A DNA stretch of 64,000 nucleotides from Neoechinorhynchus agilis (Eukaryota > Acanthocephala): contig CM121341.1 in assembly GCA_051530055.1 (NCBI GenBank), forward strand, positions 11,222,001 through 11,286,000. Direction: 5' to 3'. The notes beneath the pieces were generated by a model. That model saw nothing but the letters and a program-made list of their open reading frames with translations. It made no database searches and had not been told where the DNA came from. Positions 10,871-22,132 of the stretch are shown piece after piece. The position numbers and the translations under genes were made by a program. Within the stretch, counting starts at the first letter, position 1; the number at the start of each line of letters is the position of its first letter.

Positions 10871-11950
10871 TTAAGAATTCCTCATTTCGGGGCAATGAGC
10901 GATTCTGTGTCCATACTCCCCGCAATTATAACAATTTCCGCGAAAAAATCTCGGTGGTGGTCCGTATCGATGTGGTAATTGTTGCCTTGGCAGTCGCGTA
11001 TTTCTGCGAGGTACGCTGGGATTCCATCTTGTTCTCTGGCCATATGCCGCCTGCCTTGGTGGTGGTGGCGGTGGCGACGCTGGATGATTGAAGTTTGCAG
11101 TGGTCCAACCGATTCCAACAACCGATGGATACTCTTCACCGCCCCAACCGTATGACCGATTGACCTCTCCTTCAATTTGTGAAATTATCGTTGGTGATGC
11201 ATACCGCGCACCCGATATATCCGATAAATTTTCCTCCATTTCCCCAATTGACCTTAAGTCGTCGGATTCAAGATGCCGATTATCTTCAAAATATGAAGAC
11301 GAGTCACTAAACTCTTCATCGTCTTCATTCGATGAGTCCTCGTCCACTACTTGAAATAGTGCGGGAATATCCCTAGGAACTTGTCCCTCAGGATCTGCTG
11401 GTGACGACCTTGATCGTATACATCGTTCTCGTTCCCGTTTTTGTTCAATGGATAAAGTTTCCAAGATGTGATCGATTGCATGGATGAGGCCGATGTTTCT
11501 CGCAAGGCATTTGATAGGAGATCGACAATTCGGACAAGTTGCCGATATGTCCTGGATACTTCTGGTCACACACCAGTGGCAAAACGAGTGGCCGCAAGGT
11601 TGTACAACCACAGGAGAGATGAAATAGTTAGTACAAATCGGACATTCTAAGGAAGAAGCTATTTTATCCAAAACGCCTTTACTCATGCATGAATCCGAAC
11701 AGCGTTGAACCGCAGGTGCAGTGCTATTGTCGGCCACCGGTTGTTGCTGCTGAGCTTGAATTTTCTTCTCACTGCTACCGATATTCCATTCTTCGACCAC
11801 TACTCCACTGCCTTGTGCTTGACCCGTTGATGCTGCTGGCGGCCCTCCATTGGCGTCTTGTGGTGCCATATTTGGTTGTGAAGTGGTCACAAGGACTACG
11901 ATGTTTGTCTGGGTGCCTCTATTTTGGTTGTGGCTTCTGGATGTTGGCAT
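10871..11950 (-). CDS. RING finger and CCHC zinc-knuckle protein, 359 residues
   Basis: A single-exon gene. The start ATG at 11950 lies 13 bases after a CCGTTTCAG acceptor, as expected for trans-splicing. The N-terminus (1-95) is low complexity and Gln/Ala rich. Residues 103-142 are a C3HC4 RING: C103, C106, C119, H121, C124, C127, C139, C142, so an E3 ubiquitin ligase role is likely. The middle is acidic and Ser-rich with SSNEDDEEFSDSS. The C-terminal 70 residues are Pro/Arg-rich and end in one zinc knuckle, CYNCGEYGHRIAHC, typical of single-stranded nucleic acid binding. A RING followed by a C-terminal knuckle suggests an RNA-linked ubiquitin ligase. I do not recognise an orthologue. The gene lies between two inverted satellite arrays. 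Confidence 0.82.
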   Translation of the reverse strand: MPTSRSHNQNRGTQTNIVVLVTTSQPNMAPQDANGGPPAASTGQAQGSGVVVEEWNIGSSEKKIQAQQQQPVADNSTAPAVQRCSDSCMSKGVLDKIASSLECPICTNYFISPVVVQPCGHSFCHWCVTRSIQDISATCPNCRSPIKCLARNIGLIHAIDHILETLSIEQKRERERCIRSRSSPADPEGQVPRDIPALFQVVDEDSSNEDDEEFSDSSSYFEDNRHLESDDLRSIGEMEENLSDISGARYASPTIISQIEGEVNRSYGWGGEEYPSVVGIGWTTANFNHPASPPPPPPRQAAYGQRTRWNPSVPRRNTRLPRQQLPHRYGPPPRFFRGNCYNCGEYGHRIAHCPEMRNS

Positions 11951-13129
11951 AGTAACGAGATATCTGAAACGGCCTAGACGATCAAACTGTCGTCTATTTT
12001 ATCCGATTGAACAACTAGGCAACCGCCACCGCTAACGCTCATGTTGACTTGGTGAAGGCTACGTATTAAATTTGAACGTAATATGCGAATGCGCGTTTGA
12101 ATTTCGTGGAGATGGCAAACGTGGTGGTAATAGTCGTCTTATAGTTCCTGAGAAATTAAAGTCCTTAAACAAGATCGGGTAGGTAGCTCAGGTAGGAAAT
12201 ATGTTGAACTCTTCACAAACAATGGCAAACACAAAGAAGAAACAAAAAATACCCCAATTTCGCCTTCAATCTAACGAGTCACCAGTCCATAAAGTTGAAA
12301 AACAAGTTGTTTTAAAGAAAGTTCGATGAGAACCCAGACCTTTGAAGAATAACAACCCTAGAATTGTATCATTAAAAGGCTGGTTAAACGTCCCGAAGGA
12401 TTATGATCATCATCACGTCTCCAACTCTATCATTCTATTTTTTTTCGGATCACTGGGGGCAATACCGATTTTTGTGTGGTAAAACGATTGCTCCTAGAAA
12501 AAAGGAGGGTCCGTCGAATAGCATTCGTCTCTCCCTCCAAGAAACGCAATTTCTAGTCTTATTGAAGCGGTTTTCCCATTTAAAAAACACTAGATATAAA
12601 GAAACATTGGATTACCTAACTCACAATACTTTCTTCAAAATCCTATACTAATAAAGAAAATATGTTTACATACCCGTTTTTCAAAGGCGTTGTTGACCAC
12701 TAACGAAGGCGCCGTAAATATACGAAGGTAAAATGATAAGAGTAATCCACCCTACATAAAATTAATGCTCTATTTGCATGCATTTAAATTCTTAATTAGC
12801 GTCATGCTGCTCTGTTTCTCAAGGAAGCCTAATAAAAAGAAGCTCTCAGAGAGTAGTTGCACCTCGACTCGTGCATATGTTGCGCAGAAGCATTTGTCCG
12901 CGAAATCCGTAATGATTCCCTACGGCTTTTTTGTTCCCGTCTTGATGGAAACGCAGCACCCTGCGATCATTTTAATAAGAACATGAAGATGGGGGCCGTA
13001 ACAATGCTTGGTTTTAGGCGGGATAAACCCCTTGTTTTCATAAATATAGGCTAATTGATGAATAAAATAGATTTTTGGAAATCAAAATTTGGTCGAGGTA
13101 CTGACTAAATCACAGCGATTGTCCAATTA
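11951..13129. other. Intergenic, no gene recognised
   Basis: Upstream of the RING gene. Small frames at 12403-12651 and 12765-13054 show no domain. The stretch near 12397 (GATTATGATCATCATCACG) resembles one near 24383 and may be an old repeat. Confidence 0.4.
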
Positions 13130-14510
13130 TGCAACAATATAGTCGAACGTTGATTATCCGAAAGAGAATTACAGCTCTTGCAGAAAAAAATAAACGAAGG
13201 GTTCAATGGTACTGAGAAAAATATGCGATTATTCTGAATTATTAAGCCAAAAAAATGAAATTCCATACCAATTTTGCTTTTCTTAAACCACTTCAGTGAA
13301 TTTTAAGAATTTTGAGTCTAGCTTTAAAACTGGATACATCCAATTAGAGTTTCGGTTATCCGAAAAATCTCGCATCCGAGCGATGTCCGGTCCTAAATTT
13401 ATTCGAATAAAGGACGTTCTACTGTATTTTCCTCAATTAGCCTAAAATTATATCATTCTCCTTCAATTCTCTTCTTTTTAAACAACTTCCCCGCATGGTA
13501 AGAACTTTAATTTCTGTATTCTAACCTTAAAAACTAGATAAATAACATTTGAATTTCGATTATCCGAAAAATCTCGCAACCGAACGCTTTGTGGTCCCAA
13601 ATTAATTCGACTAAAAGACCTTCTACTGTATTTTCTACCATAATGCTAAAATTATCTAATTCTCCTTTGATTTTCCTTTATTAAATATTCTACCGGCATG
13701 TTAAGACCTTTGATGTCTGTAATCTAACGTTAAAACAGGATAAATAACATTTGAGTTTCAGTTATCTGAAAAATCTCCTATCCGGACGGTGTCCGGTCCT
13801 AAACTAATTCAAATAAACGGCGTTCTACAGTATTTTCCCAATAATTCTACATTCTCCTTCAATTTTCTTCTTTTTAGTAGCCTATCGGCATGTTAAGAAC
13901 TTTGATGCCTGTATTCTAACCCCCAAATCTGGATAAGTCACATTTGAGTTTCGATTATCCGAAAAATCTCGTATCCTAATGGTGTCTGGTCCTAAATTAA
14001 TTCAAATAAACGGCGTTCTTTAGCATTTTTCTCAATAATTCTAGATTCTCCTTCAATTTTCTTCTTTTTAATATCCTGCCGGCACGTTAAGAACTTTGAT
14101 GTCTGTAGTTTAGCCTCAAAAAACTGCATAAATCACATTTGGATTTCGATTATCTGAAAAATGTCGCATCCGAACGATGTTCGGTCCTAAATAAATTAGA
14201 CTAAACCGCGTTCTACTGTATTTTCACAATAATTCTCAAATTATCTAATTCTCCTTCGATTTTATTATTTTTAATAGCCTACCAGCATGTTAAAAACTTT
14301 CTTGTCTGTATTCTAACTTTAAAAACTGGATAAATAACAATTGGGTTTCGGTTATCTGACTGTATTTTAAACAACAAAGTGAAAATTACGTAATTCTCCT
14401 TCAATGATCCTACCCCGCATGTTAAGAAATTTGATCCTTAAAATCTGGAGACATCACATTAGGGTTTTTGGTTATTGCAAAATTAATTCATGATGCAAGG
14501 TGTAGCGAAT
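13130..14510 (+). repeat. Satellite E, right array (plus orientation)
   Basis: At least six tandem units of about 195-210 bp. The phase marker TTCGATTATCCGAAAAATCT, with small changes, recurs at about 13351, 13556, 13757, 13951 and 14145, with broken copies before and after. Each unit also has a GTCCGGTCCTAAATTAATTC-like block, CGTTCTACTGTATTTTC and TTCTCCTTCAATTTTCTTC. Units differ by several percent to more than 10 percent, so the array is not young. It matches the minus-oriented array at 10190-10640. Confidence 0.85.
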
Positions 14511-15791
14511 TTTTCGGTTATAAAAGTAAATTAAGACGAAGCATTCAATACCTCAGTTCAAACACCTTGATACGCCGGCTGTTGAATTTGTATTAAAGAA
14601 TCGGCTAAAAATTAGCGCGGATTTTAATAATAATTGGCACTATCAGAACTAAGAAAACATTTTCTAAAAACTATGGCTCGAAAATAATAAAATTCAATAT
14701 GATTTTAGATACGCATTTTTATTAAAAAATACAAGATTTTAAGAATGTCAGTGCTAAGCATCTTTCCATCGATCGATTATTCGTTGCAGAGCCACCTAAG
14801 CTTTTCAAAACTCGAAAATAAAGCGTCAAAAATTATTAATTTTAAGTTTTCTCTTAGAATCGGAAATTTTCGTTTTCTCTTCCAATCGGAACTTTTCGTT
14901 TTAAATTTGCTTACATATCCATGTCTTGTCTTACCCAAATCCACTGTATGCCTAGCCGTCCTCGTCCTTACCGATCAATAGTGTGAACAATGTAAAATTG
15001 GACCGCTTATATATCCGAAAACTAATTTGATGAATGGGATTATCGATACTATAAGAAGCTAATACTTTTCTATTACCATTTTCTTCCTTAGCTGATTGCC
15101 ATGACAGCCTCAGACTGCCTCATATTCGCGCGTTAATGATAGATTAAAAAGTGTAGCGTTAAATCGTTAATCTTCAAGGATTTATAATTAGGGATATAAA
15201 GTGATTATAAAGGTATGGACGTTAAAACGTTTTGTTTCGTAGAAAATAAGAAACATGGAAATTTGGAGTTTTTATTGCAACTAAAAGAAATACTCTGAAA
15301 ACCGCTGCCGCAACCCAAAAACTTTTCCAAGTTCGCAATTTCGCGGCTTCGAAAATCTTAACAAACCTGAGAAATTACAATAAAACGACTTTATGAACAT
15401 CTGAAGGGTGATATAACTCCCTTTGATGAATTGCTTGAACCAATATCAATCGAATGTTTCTGATTTCACTCGATACTTTAAAAATCAAAAATGCGCCGCC
15501 CGGGAAGCGCCTTCTCGGACATTCTGGCATAATAAATCTTTGCTACTTCTCGATCACTGGGAATGTATGGCTGCGTATTTCAGATTTAAAAAATCTGGGG
15601 CTTCATCATTTTGTCATACCCAAATTCAGATTTGTAAAAGTGTTCATGAGTCAAATCTCATTGGAGTTGCGGTACCCGAAGGATTTTCCCTCGATGATTA
15701 AAATCTCACTGTTTTTGAGGTTCTATGACCACTAGCACCTCAACATTGGAGACTGTTATTCCCTACGCTCAACGCTTCGAGAAACTTTTTT
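14511..15791. other. Intergenic, possible decayed coding fragment at 15423-15735
   Basis: AT-rich. Two overlapping frames at 15423-15735 (+) alternate and share no recognisable motif; they might be a frameshifted relic. Nothing else is seen. Confidence 0.35.
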
Positions 15792-16974
15792 CTACACCAT
15801 TCCTTTAGCCATGTTTGCGTAGTTTGCACCAACGCAACAGATTACAAGGTCATTTTGATCGTCGACCATATTACTCGGTTCATCATCGAACGCAAACTCC
15901 AACTCATTAAAAGTATCCTTTATAAGTCTTAATACATTTACGGTGGCTTGAGTAAGACCGCCACGTCCCACATTGACTCTTGAGACGTCCGGTTTGTTTA
16001 AAGCCGCATACAGAGCAACGAGCCACTGAGCGCACGAATCAACGCATCCACCTCTATAGATTCCGAGAATAAGTTCTCTGGTTGCTTCCGCAGCGACTTC
16101 GCTTCCAGTGACCAATCGTCGCGAGTCTCCTTCCAAATGATAAGCTTCACCGCAATAGAACTCACCGGAGTTAGTTTCGGCTACTAAAAACACACCGAAC
16201 ATCCTTACCGTCTGTGTCTTCGTTCTTTTCCGTTCCATTGTGATGTAGACATCAGGAATAAAGTTTAAAAAGGTGAGCTTTACACAAGGCGATCATCTTC
16301 GCTTAAAGACGTCGATGATGACTACACCTACGGGATACAGTATGGATCATTTCGTTAAGAATAGATGTACTAACTCCTCCGCTACCCACAGAAAGTCCTC
16401 GGATTCTTTTCACACGACCGCATTTACACAGATTAATTGGCTTCAAAGATAAAGATACGGGATCTGATCGGATTTCAACCCGGCCGTCCATCCCTGCATG
16501 TCGAGCAATAACGCGAACATGAATCTCGTTTCCGTCCATGAATCGGTTAAGAACCGGTACTACGGTTCTACAGAGGCGATCAACTGATGGATCCATCGCA
16601 TTTCCATTCGAACTCATACACACCGATCCAATGAGCGTAATTTGAAGTCTTTCTTTGGTAAATGGGCAAACGGCGAGTAAACATTCTAAATAATAACCAA
16701 TTGGTCTAATTCCCGTACATTCGTGCTTTATATCAGTACCGCCTTTTAAAATTCCAGGATGAAATCTAAGCGACGTTCCAGTTCGGTTTATAATGGTCCG
16801 CGTACCGTTCGTAATGTTATCGATCAGACGAAGAAGAGATAGCTCGTGGTCGTGAAGACCTACGCTCCCTTCACTGACGTCTGATCGAATGTCCTCTATG
16901 ATAATTGGACGTTGAGAAAGAAGAGATACGAGTATACGCTGTCGAAAAAACTCTGATCCACGAAACTTTTTCAT
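15792..16974 (-). CDS. RCL1: RNA 3'-terminal phosphate cyclase-like protein (18S rRNA processing)
   Basis: RCL1 acts in the nucleolus in the early cleavages that release 18S rRNA, with the GTPase BMS1. Exon 1 is 16974-16339 and exon 2 is 16277-15792, joined by a 61-bp GT-AG intron (16338-16278) in phase 0. The product is 373 residues, the same length as human RCL1. Exon 1 has FRGSEFFRQRILVSLLS, the PIIIEDIRSD block, RLIDNITNG, GTSLRFHPG and GYYLECLL; exon 2 has NFIPDVYI, FLVAETNSG and the RGGCVDSCAQWL...DVSRVNVG blocks near the C-terminus. All blocks are collinear with the family. A TTTAAAAG acceptor lies immediately before the ATG, so the mRNA may be trans-spliced. The gene looks intact. Confidence 0.93.
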
Positions 16975-17159
16975 CTTTTAAAGACATTGAAGAAGTACAA
17001 TTCTGTCCAACAATCGAGAAACTGAGTTTTCGAACCATATCAAACGTTAAGTCCTCATAAATAGAGAGCTTCCACGCCGTCTAAGCACGGATCTGATGAA
17101 TTAAACACTCACAACATCAAAAAGAACTTCGATTAGCGTAAATTTAAGAAATATTCTGG

Positions 17160-17735
17160 GATTATTATCTTTGGGGGAAAAGATACTTTCTTTTTCTTAG
17201 TTTTGCAACCCAATGAGGATTTAAGTTCACTAATTTATTTCCCCGATATTTCACTTCTCGGATAATTCCGACATTTATTAGTACTTTTAAGCCAGATTTA
17301 TTATCGAACGGAAAATGGGTGTTTTATTTGTTTATTGCTTCAAATTTTCGACGCCTTGCGTCTTCGTCAGGAAGCTTTTCTTCGGTTGTCTGAAAAGGAA
17401 TCAGAGGAGGGCAACGCTGTCCGTTAATGCTCAATAAGAGGGATGAGCTAACGGACAGCGTTGCCCTCCTCTGATTCCTTTTCAGACAACCGAAGAAAAG
17501 CTTCCTGACGAAGACGCAAGGCGTCGAAAATTTGAAGCAATAAACAAATAAAACACCCATTTTCCGTTCGATAATAAATCTGGAATAAACATGAGGGTGT
17601 TAGGAAAAGAGGCTTTCCATAATATTAAGTACTTTTAAGTGTTAATAAAACGTTTAAACCATGATAAACCTTGGGAAGATGTCGGAGTTATCCGAATCCG
17701 GCGGAATGGCAAAACTACCACAAGAAAGTAGGAAA
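17160..17735. repeat. Foldback repeat family B, split by a younger palindrome
   Basis: The left arm at 17160-17285 (TTTGCAACCCAATGAGGATT, TTCGGATAATTCCG-like end) matches the intact copy at 56232-56490. A degenerate right arm with ATGATAAACCTTGG and GTCGGAGTTATCCGA lies at about 17650-17735. Between them sits the palindrome at 17292-17583. The motif AGTACTTTTAAG lies on both sides of it (17280 and 17629). Confidence 0.65.
17292..17583. repeat. Near-perfect palindrome with hammerhead-like cores in both arms
   Basis: Two arms of about 140 bases are nearly exact reverse complements; pairing continues to GCTCA (17429-17433) and TGAGC (17444-17448), leaving a 10-base loop. The plus strand has CTGACGA at 17505-17511, GACGC 17513-17517, loop AAG, GCGTC 17521-17525 and GAAA 17526-17529; the same pattern lies on the minus strand of the left arm (17370-17346). 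The ends read ATAATAAATCTGG. The near identity of the arms suggests a young or gene-converted copy. The open frame across it is a by-product. Confidence 0.9.
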
Positions 17736-17888
17736 TATTAAGTTGATTTCGCGATTGGTTAAATGGCGCGCCCAAAAAGCTGCTGAAGGATAATGAGATA
17801 TTAACGACGACGTCACGAACTGTCATTGTATCGCCCTCCAACAGAACAGAATGAAAATGTCGATTGATTATAATTTTAAGGGCAAATG

Positions 17889-18116
17889 AGGTTTTAAGCG
17901 TTCGCTGCTGAATTTGAGCACTTAGAGCACCGATCTGGGTAAGGGAAGCGATGGTCTGCACAAAATGCCCATGACCGTACTTCCCCGCCCGGATCCTCAG
18001 ACACCTCCCGAGGAAGTGGGACTAATCAGTGAGTTTCTTGCTAATCTCAGCGGTAACGGATTTTGAACCCCCTTTGACCCTGAAACAATGATTAGGAGCT
18101 CTAGTCCACTGGAGCA
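17889..18116 (+). repeat. Repeat C, copy 1 (228 bp)
   Basis: Matches 58256-58483 base for base in length with about three differences. It holds GGTCTGCACAAAATGCCC, CACCTCCCGAGGAAGTGGG and GAGCTCTAGTCCACTGGAGC. No gene is recognised; the frame from the ATG near 17970 is short. A third, diverged copy lies inverted at about 18660-18785. Confidence 0.9.
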
Positions 18117-18659
18117 TTTATGCTAACTCAAAGGAAAGTATGAGAATGTGGCTTTTAAAATGTTTTCTAACCCTAACGGAATAGATGTCTCGCTATGTAC
18201 ATTCACGAGATCTCAATTCAATGTCGAAGGAAGAGCTTTTCCGTAGGAAAACATCGGAGTTGGTGTTTATTTGCGAAAAGCAACAATTAAGGCGAATAAT
18301 TCGCCACTTCATGGGCGGAACTATCAGTGCCTTTAAGCAGGAACTTTAAAGTCGTCCCCTTTGAACATGAGCAAAACTCTCGTAATCTCAATTCATTTCA
18401 TCGTCCATATTTTCCCCCAATCTTCTCGGATATCTTGACCCGATATGAAAAGGAAGAAAGACTTAAAACTCCTACAAAAAAATAACCACCAACTTTTCCA
18501 CCCGCCCGGACTCGTAATCTACTCCAAAATCAACAACCTTATTGATTGAACAAATCAGAACTCGAGTTCCAATTTTTTTGGATTAAGAAATAAACGTGTA
18601 ATTATTAAATAGTAGTCAGCTAGCCAGACTTAAAAAGATAAAATAATTCAATACTTGCC

Positions 18660-18785
18660 TCGAGATTTAAATTTAGCAGAGTTTGTACACTCCGAAGTTG
18701 TGTCGAGGTATCCAGTGGACTTTAGCGAAAGGGAGAAGAAAACTCACTGATGAGTCCCATCTCCTCGTTACGTACCTGAAGATTC
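18660..18785 (-). repeat. Repeat C, diverged inverted copy
   Basis: On the minus strand the stretch reads like the end of repeat C, including GGGACTCATCAGTGAGTTT, AGTCCACTGGATACCTCGA and CACAACTTCGGAGTGTACAA. These also match the longer copy around 58380-58525. Confidence 0.65.
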
Positions 18786-19051
18786 GGCCTCCCCAAATTC
18801 ATTTAAATAAACAATTCGAGTTTTTGAATGACGTAACCAAAAACTAGCGTGACAATGTTCTTTACCAAAACTCGTAGCATTCTTCCGGAATTTTACAAGA
18901 GACGGTCATAAGAAAACAAACGTTGTTTTAAAAGTGAAGTTTGTATACGTTTTGAGAAAAGGTTTCTTTTGAGTCTTTCCCATAAGCAACGGAAGACTCA
19001 GTGTTCGTCTATTGTGAGAACTGCTCTTTTTTGTCACCTCCAGCGCTAAAG

Positions 19052-22000
19052 ATGCCTTCGATATTGAATGATGAACGTTATCAGGACCTGTGGAGGGAGC
19101 TCGAACCTCAATTGCAATCGATAATGGACAGGACACCAATTCGTTGTGCCCAATACATGGACCTTTACACTAAGATCTTTAAGTTCTATTCGACGTCCAA
19201 TTTAATAGCGCCAAAACCGTCTAACAGTCAAAATGTTCCATTTTACCATCAAAGAATATTCACAGCTGACATATGTCGAAAACTGGCTAGTTTGTTCACC
19301 GTTAACCTTGAACGAGTGTACATTAAGCTAAAGGATCTTATTGGTGGAGATGGAATGAATTTACTTCGAGCTTATGCAGACGAATGGGAGCAGTTTGAGC
19401 CGAGTCTTCGAATGATCGACGGCATTTTTTCGTATGTAAATCGATATTGGAGCACACGGTTGACTTCACGGTACTTGGGAGAAACGCTCAAGGATGCTCT
19501 AGAGGTCACGTCCGTCTACGGTGAAGGAATTCTGTATTGGCAATCAGTTGTGGTTGAACGATTGGCCCCTCGCCTTACGGAATATTGCCTGGCTATCATC
19601 AGTGAAAAACGAACTGTGAACTCTGATTGTCCGGAAAAGGAAGAGCTCCTTTTGAAGGTCACTGACACTTATGTTTGTCTAGGATATAATGTCAGGGAAA
19701 AGTATATTAAGGATCAGTCAACTAATCGAAAAAAGCATATCGGATTCTTTAGTGAGAAAAGACCAAGGAGGGTTTGGGGCGGTTCGATATGAATTTTACA
19801 ATACCTGTCCTTATCCAAAAACGATTTAAAACAATTGGTTTTTATTTTCGAACCAATATTTCGAAGTTTTGACCCCGAAAAAGGAGTAAAACTCCCAAAT
19901 ATTCGTTTGAAAAGGACAATCGATAATCCCTCTTCTTTTGGAATGTTTCCGTGTTCAATTCTCGGTTTCGTCTAAAGCGCTTTTCTCGGTCTTAATAAAA
20001 CGAAGCTTCCGTCGAGTGTTTCCCTGACACCGGTGGTTGATCTCGTCCTCAATATTAAAGATTCAGAAGGAACCTTATACTACAAGCAATATTTTCACGA
20101 GGCTTTCATTCAAACCACTATGGAATTCTTCGCAGCGGAAAGTTCATCTCTTATTGCTAAAAATGATATGGGCATTGAACGGTACTTGAGTGCATATTTT
20201 GAACGTCTTTCCCAAGAAACGGACCGCGTTAACACTCTACTTCATCATTCCAGCTTAGAAAGTCTTCAGAAAACCATTGAGAAAACTTACATTCTTGACC
20301 AAATAGAGTTTATTTTCACGGAAGCTCAGCGACTCCTTGAACATCACACCAGTGAATCAAGTCAAGTTCATCTACGTCAAATATTCGAGCTTTGTCTAAA
20401 ACACGATGATATTCTACGTCGCCTCCGTGATATGTTTGAACGCCATGTTTACGAGTCTGGAATGGAAGCGATCAATGTGTTGATAAAGAAAATCGAAGGA
20501 TCCGGCAGTAAAAGTCTACAGCAATTAGAACCAGCGGATTATGTGGAAACTATTCTTGCTCTGCATAGGTCATTTAGTCACCTCAATCGAACTTCGTTTC
20601 CGAACTCGAACATGTTCAACACTGCCATGGACAAAGCTTTTGCGAAATTTGTTAACTCTAATATAATAACTGAGAGTACATCTAATGATAGTGGAGGACA
20701 CACTTCAAAATCCCCTGAACTTCTGGCTCGGTATTGCGATCTTGTTATTAGGAAAAAGACGAAAAGCTTTGAGAGTGATGATGTAGATGAATGCCTAAAG
20801 AACGCCATGATTGTTTTTAACTATATTGAGGACAAGGACGTGTTTGAGAAGTTCTATGGAAAGCTTTTAGCGAGACGACTTGTAGCTCTTGGAAGTATTG
20901 ATCAGAACATTGAGACCGATATGATTGATCGGTTAAAGGTGAGTACTATCCCAAAATGCGTAATTCGAGTCCCATTCTGAACGCTTGATTTGTTAACTAT
21001 TTGTCCGTCGACCTGTACTTCATTTACCCAGCACAATTTAAACTGGTTTAAGTTTCTCGTCCGAAATGGCAAGCTTCTGCTATTTTAGTAGACATTTGAA
21101 AAATCATGCAGTTCGTTAGGTACATAGTTGAATTTGAGATGCGACCTTGGTCTATTCATCATCTCAAAATTTTAAATAACATTTCCTTTTCCAAACCTAC
21201 AGACATGTTGTGGATTTGAATATACTCAGAAACTGCACCGAATGTTTTCGGACGTTTCGTCTAGCAGAACCCTCAATGATGAGCTACATGAAGAACTTCG
21301 TACAAAGTTTGGATTTGAATTTAGTGCGACAATAGCTACTACGGGCGCTTGGCCGTTTTCTGGACAAACACCAGAATTTAACAAACTCCAAGTATTCGCA
21401 AATGCATGCAATCTATTCGATGAACGGTATCAATCTCACCACAGTGGTCGTAAACTCACGTGGCTTCCACAACTCGGCCGAGTGGAAATGCGAGCCACAT
21501 TCGGCACTACATCGCCAAGACAATACCTTCTTCAATTGTCGGAATATCAAGCCACGGTGCTTGCAGTGTTCAACGATATCTCTGCGGATCCTATTTCCTT
21601 GACCAACCTGGTGGAGAAAACGGGTCTTCAAGTGAGCATTGTCGAGCAGATCATGGCTATCTTTGTAAAGTCCAAGATTGTTGTCATGACCACTGATCAA
21701 AGGTATCGAGTGAATGATGATTTCGTCAGTAAACGATACAAAATCAACCTTAACTATCCACTCAAAACGGAACTTAGGCAGGACAGTGAGCACACGGAGA
21801 AGCGTGTCAGTGAGGACAGAGCTTTAATGATAATGGTGAATTTTGGTTTAATGCTCTTGCAATCATTCAATGTTCCCTTTAGGCAAGTATTGTAAGGGTC
21901 ATGAAGGGAAGGAAAGTTGCAAAGGCGGATAGTCTAATAGAAGATGTTATCTCTGTACTTAAGTCGAGGTTCAGACCTAAAGTTGCGGACATTAAAGTAC

Positions 22001-22132
22001 GTAGATTTGGTTATTTTACTTTTGAGCTAACTTAAATCTTAGCGATCCATAGAAAGCTGTATTGAAAAGGAATATATCGCAAAGGATGAGGATGGTAACG
22101 AATCTACAACATCCTACAAATATCTGGCATGA
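19052..22132 (+). CDS. cul-1: Cullin-1, scaffold of SCF ubiquitin ligases
   Basis: Cullin-1 bridges SKP1/F-box substrate receptors and the RBX1 RING subunit. Exons: 19052 to about 19680-19780; about 19978-20938; 21203-21835; 21883-21996; 22043-22132. The last three introns are GT-AG (264, 47 and 46 bp) and in phase. The first junction is not settled. The N-terminus has YMDLYTKIFKFY and FSYVNRYW as in CUL1. The middle has SPELLARYCD and YIEDKDVFEKFYGKLLARRLV. The cullin-homology region has CGFEYTQKLHRMFSD and HHSGRKLTW. The C-terminal winged helix has IVRVMKGRK, where the lysine after VRVM is the NEDD8 site, and the protein ends SYKYLA, as in CUL1. An acceptor-like CACCTCCAG sits 9 bases before the ATG. 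The gene seems intact. Confidence 0.9.

Noticed and set aside
17324-17560. ORF across the palindrome
   Set aside because: Its two halves are mirror images, so it is a by-product of the inverted repeat.
18740-18790. CTGATGAGTCCC as a hammerhead ribozyme
   Set aside because: The second half (GGGAC then GAAA) is missing; only the first half of the core is present.
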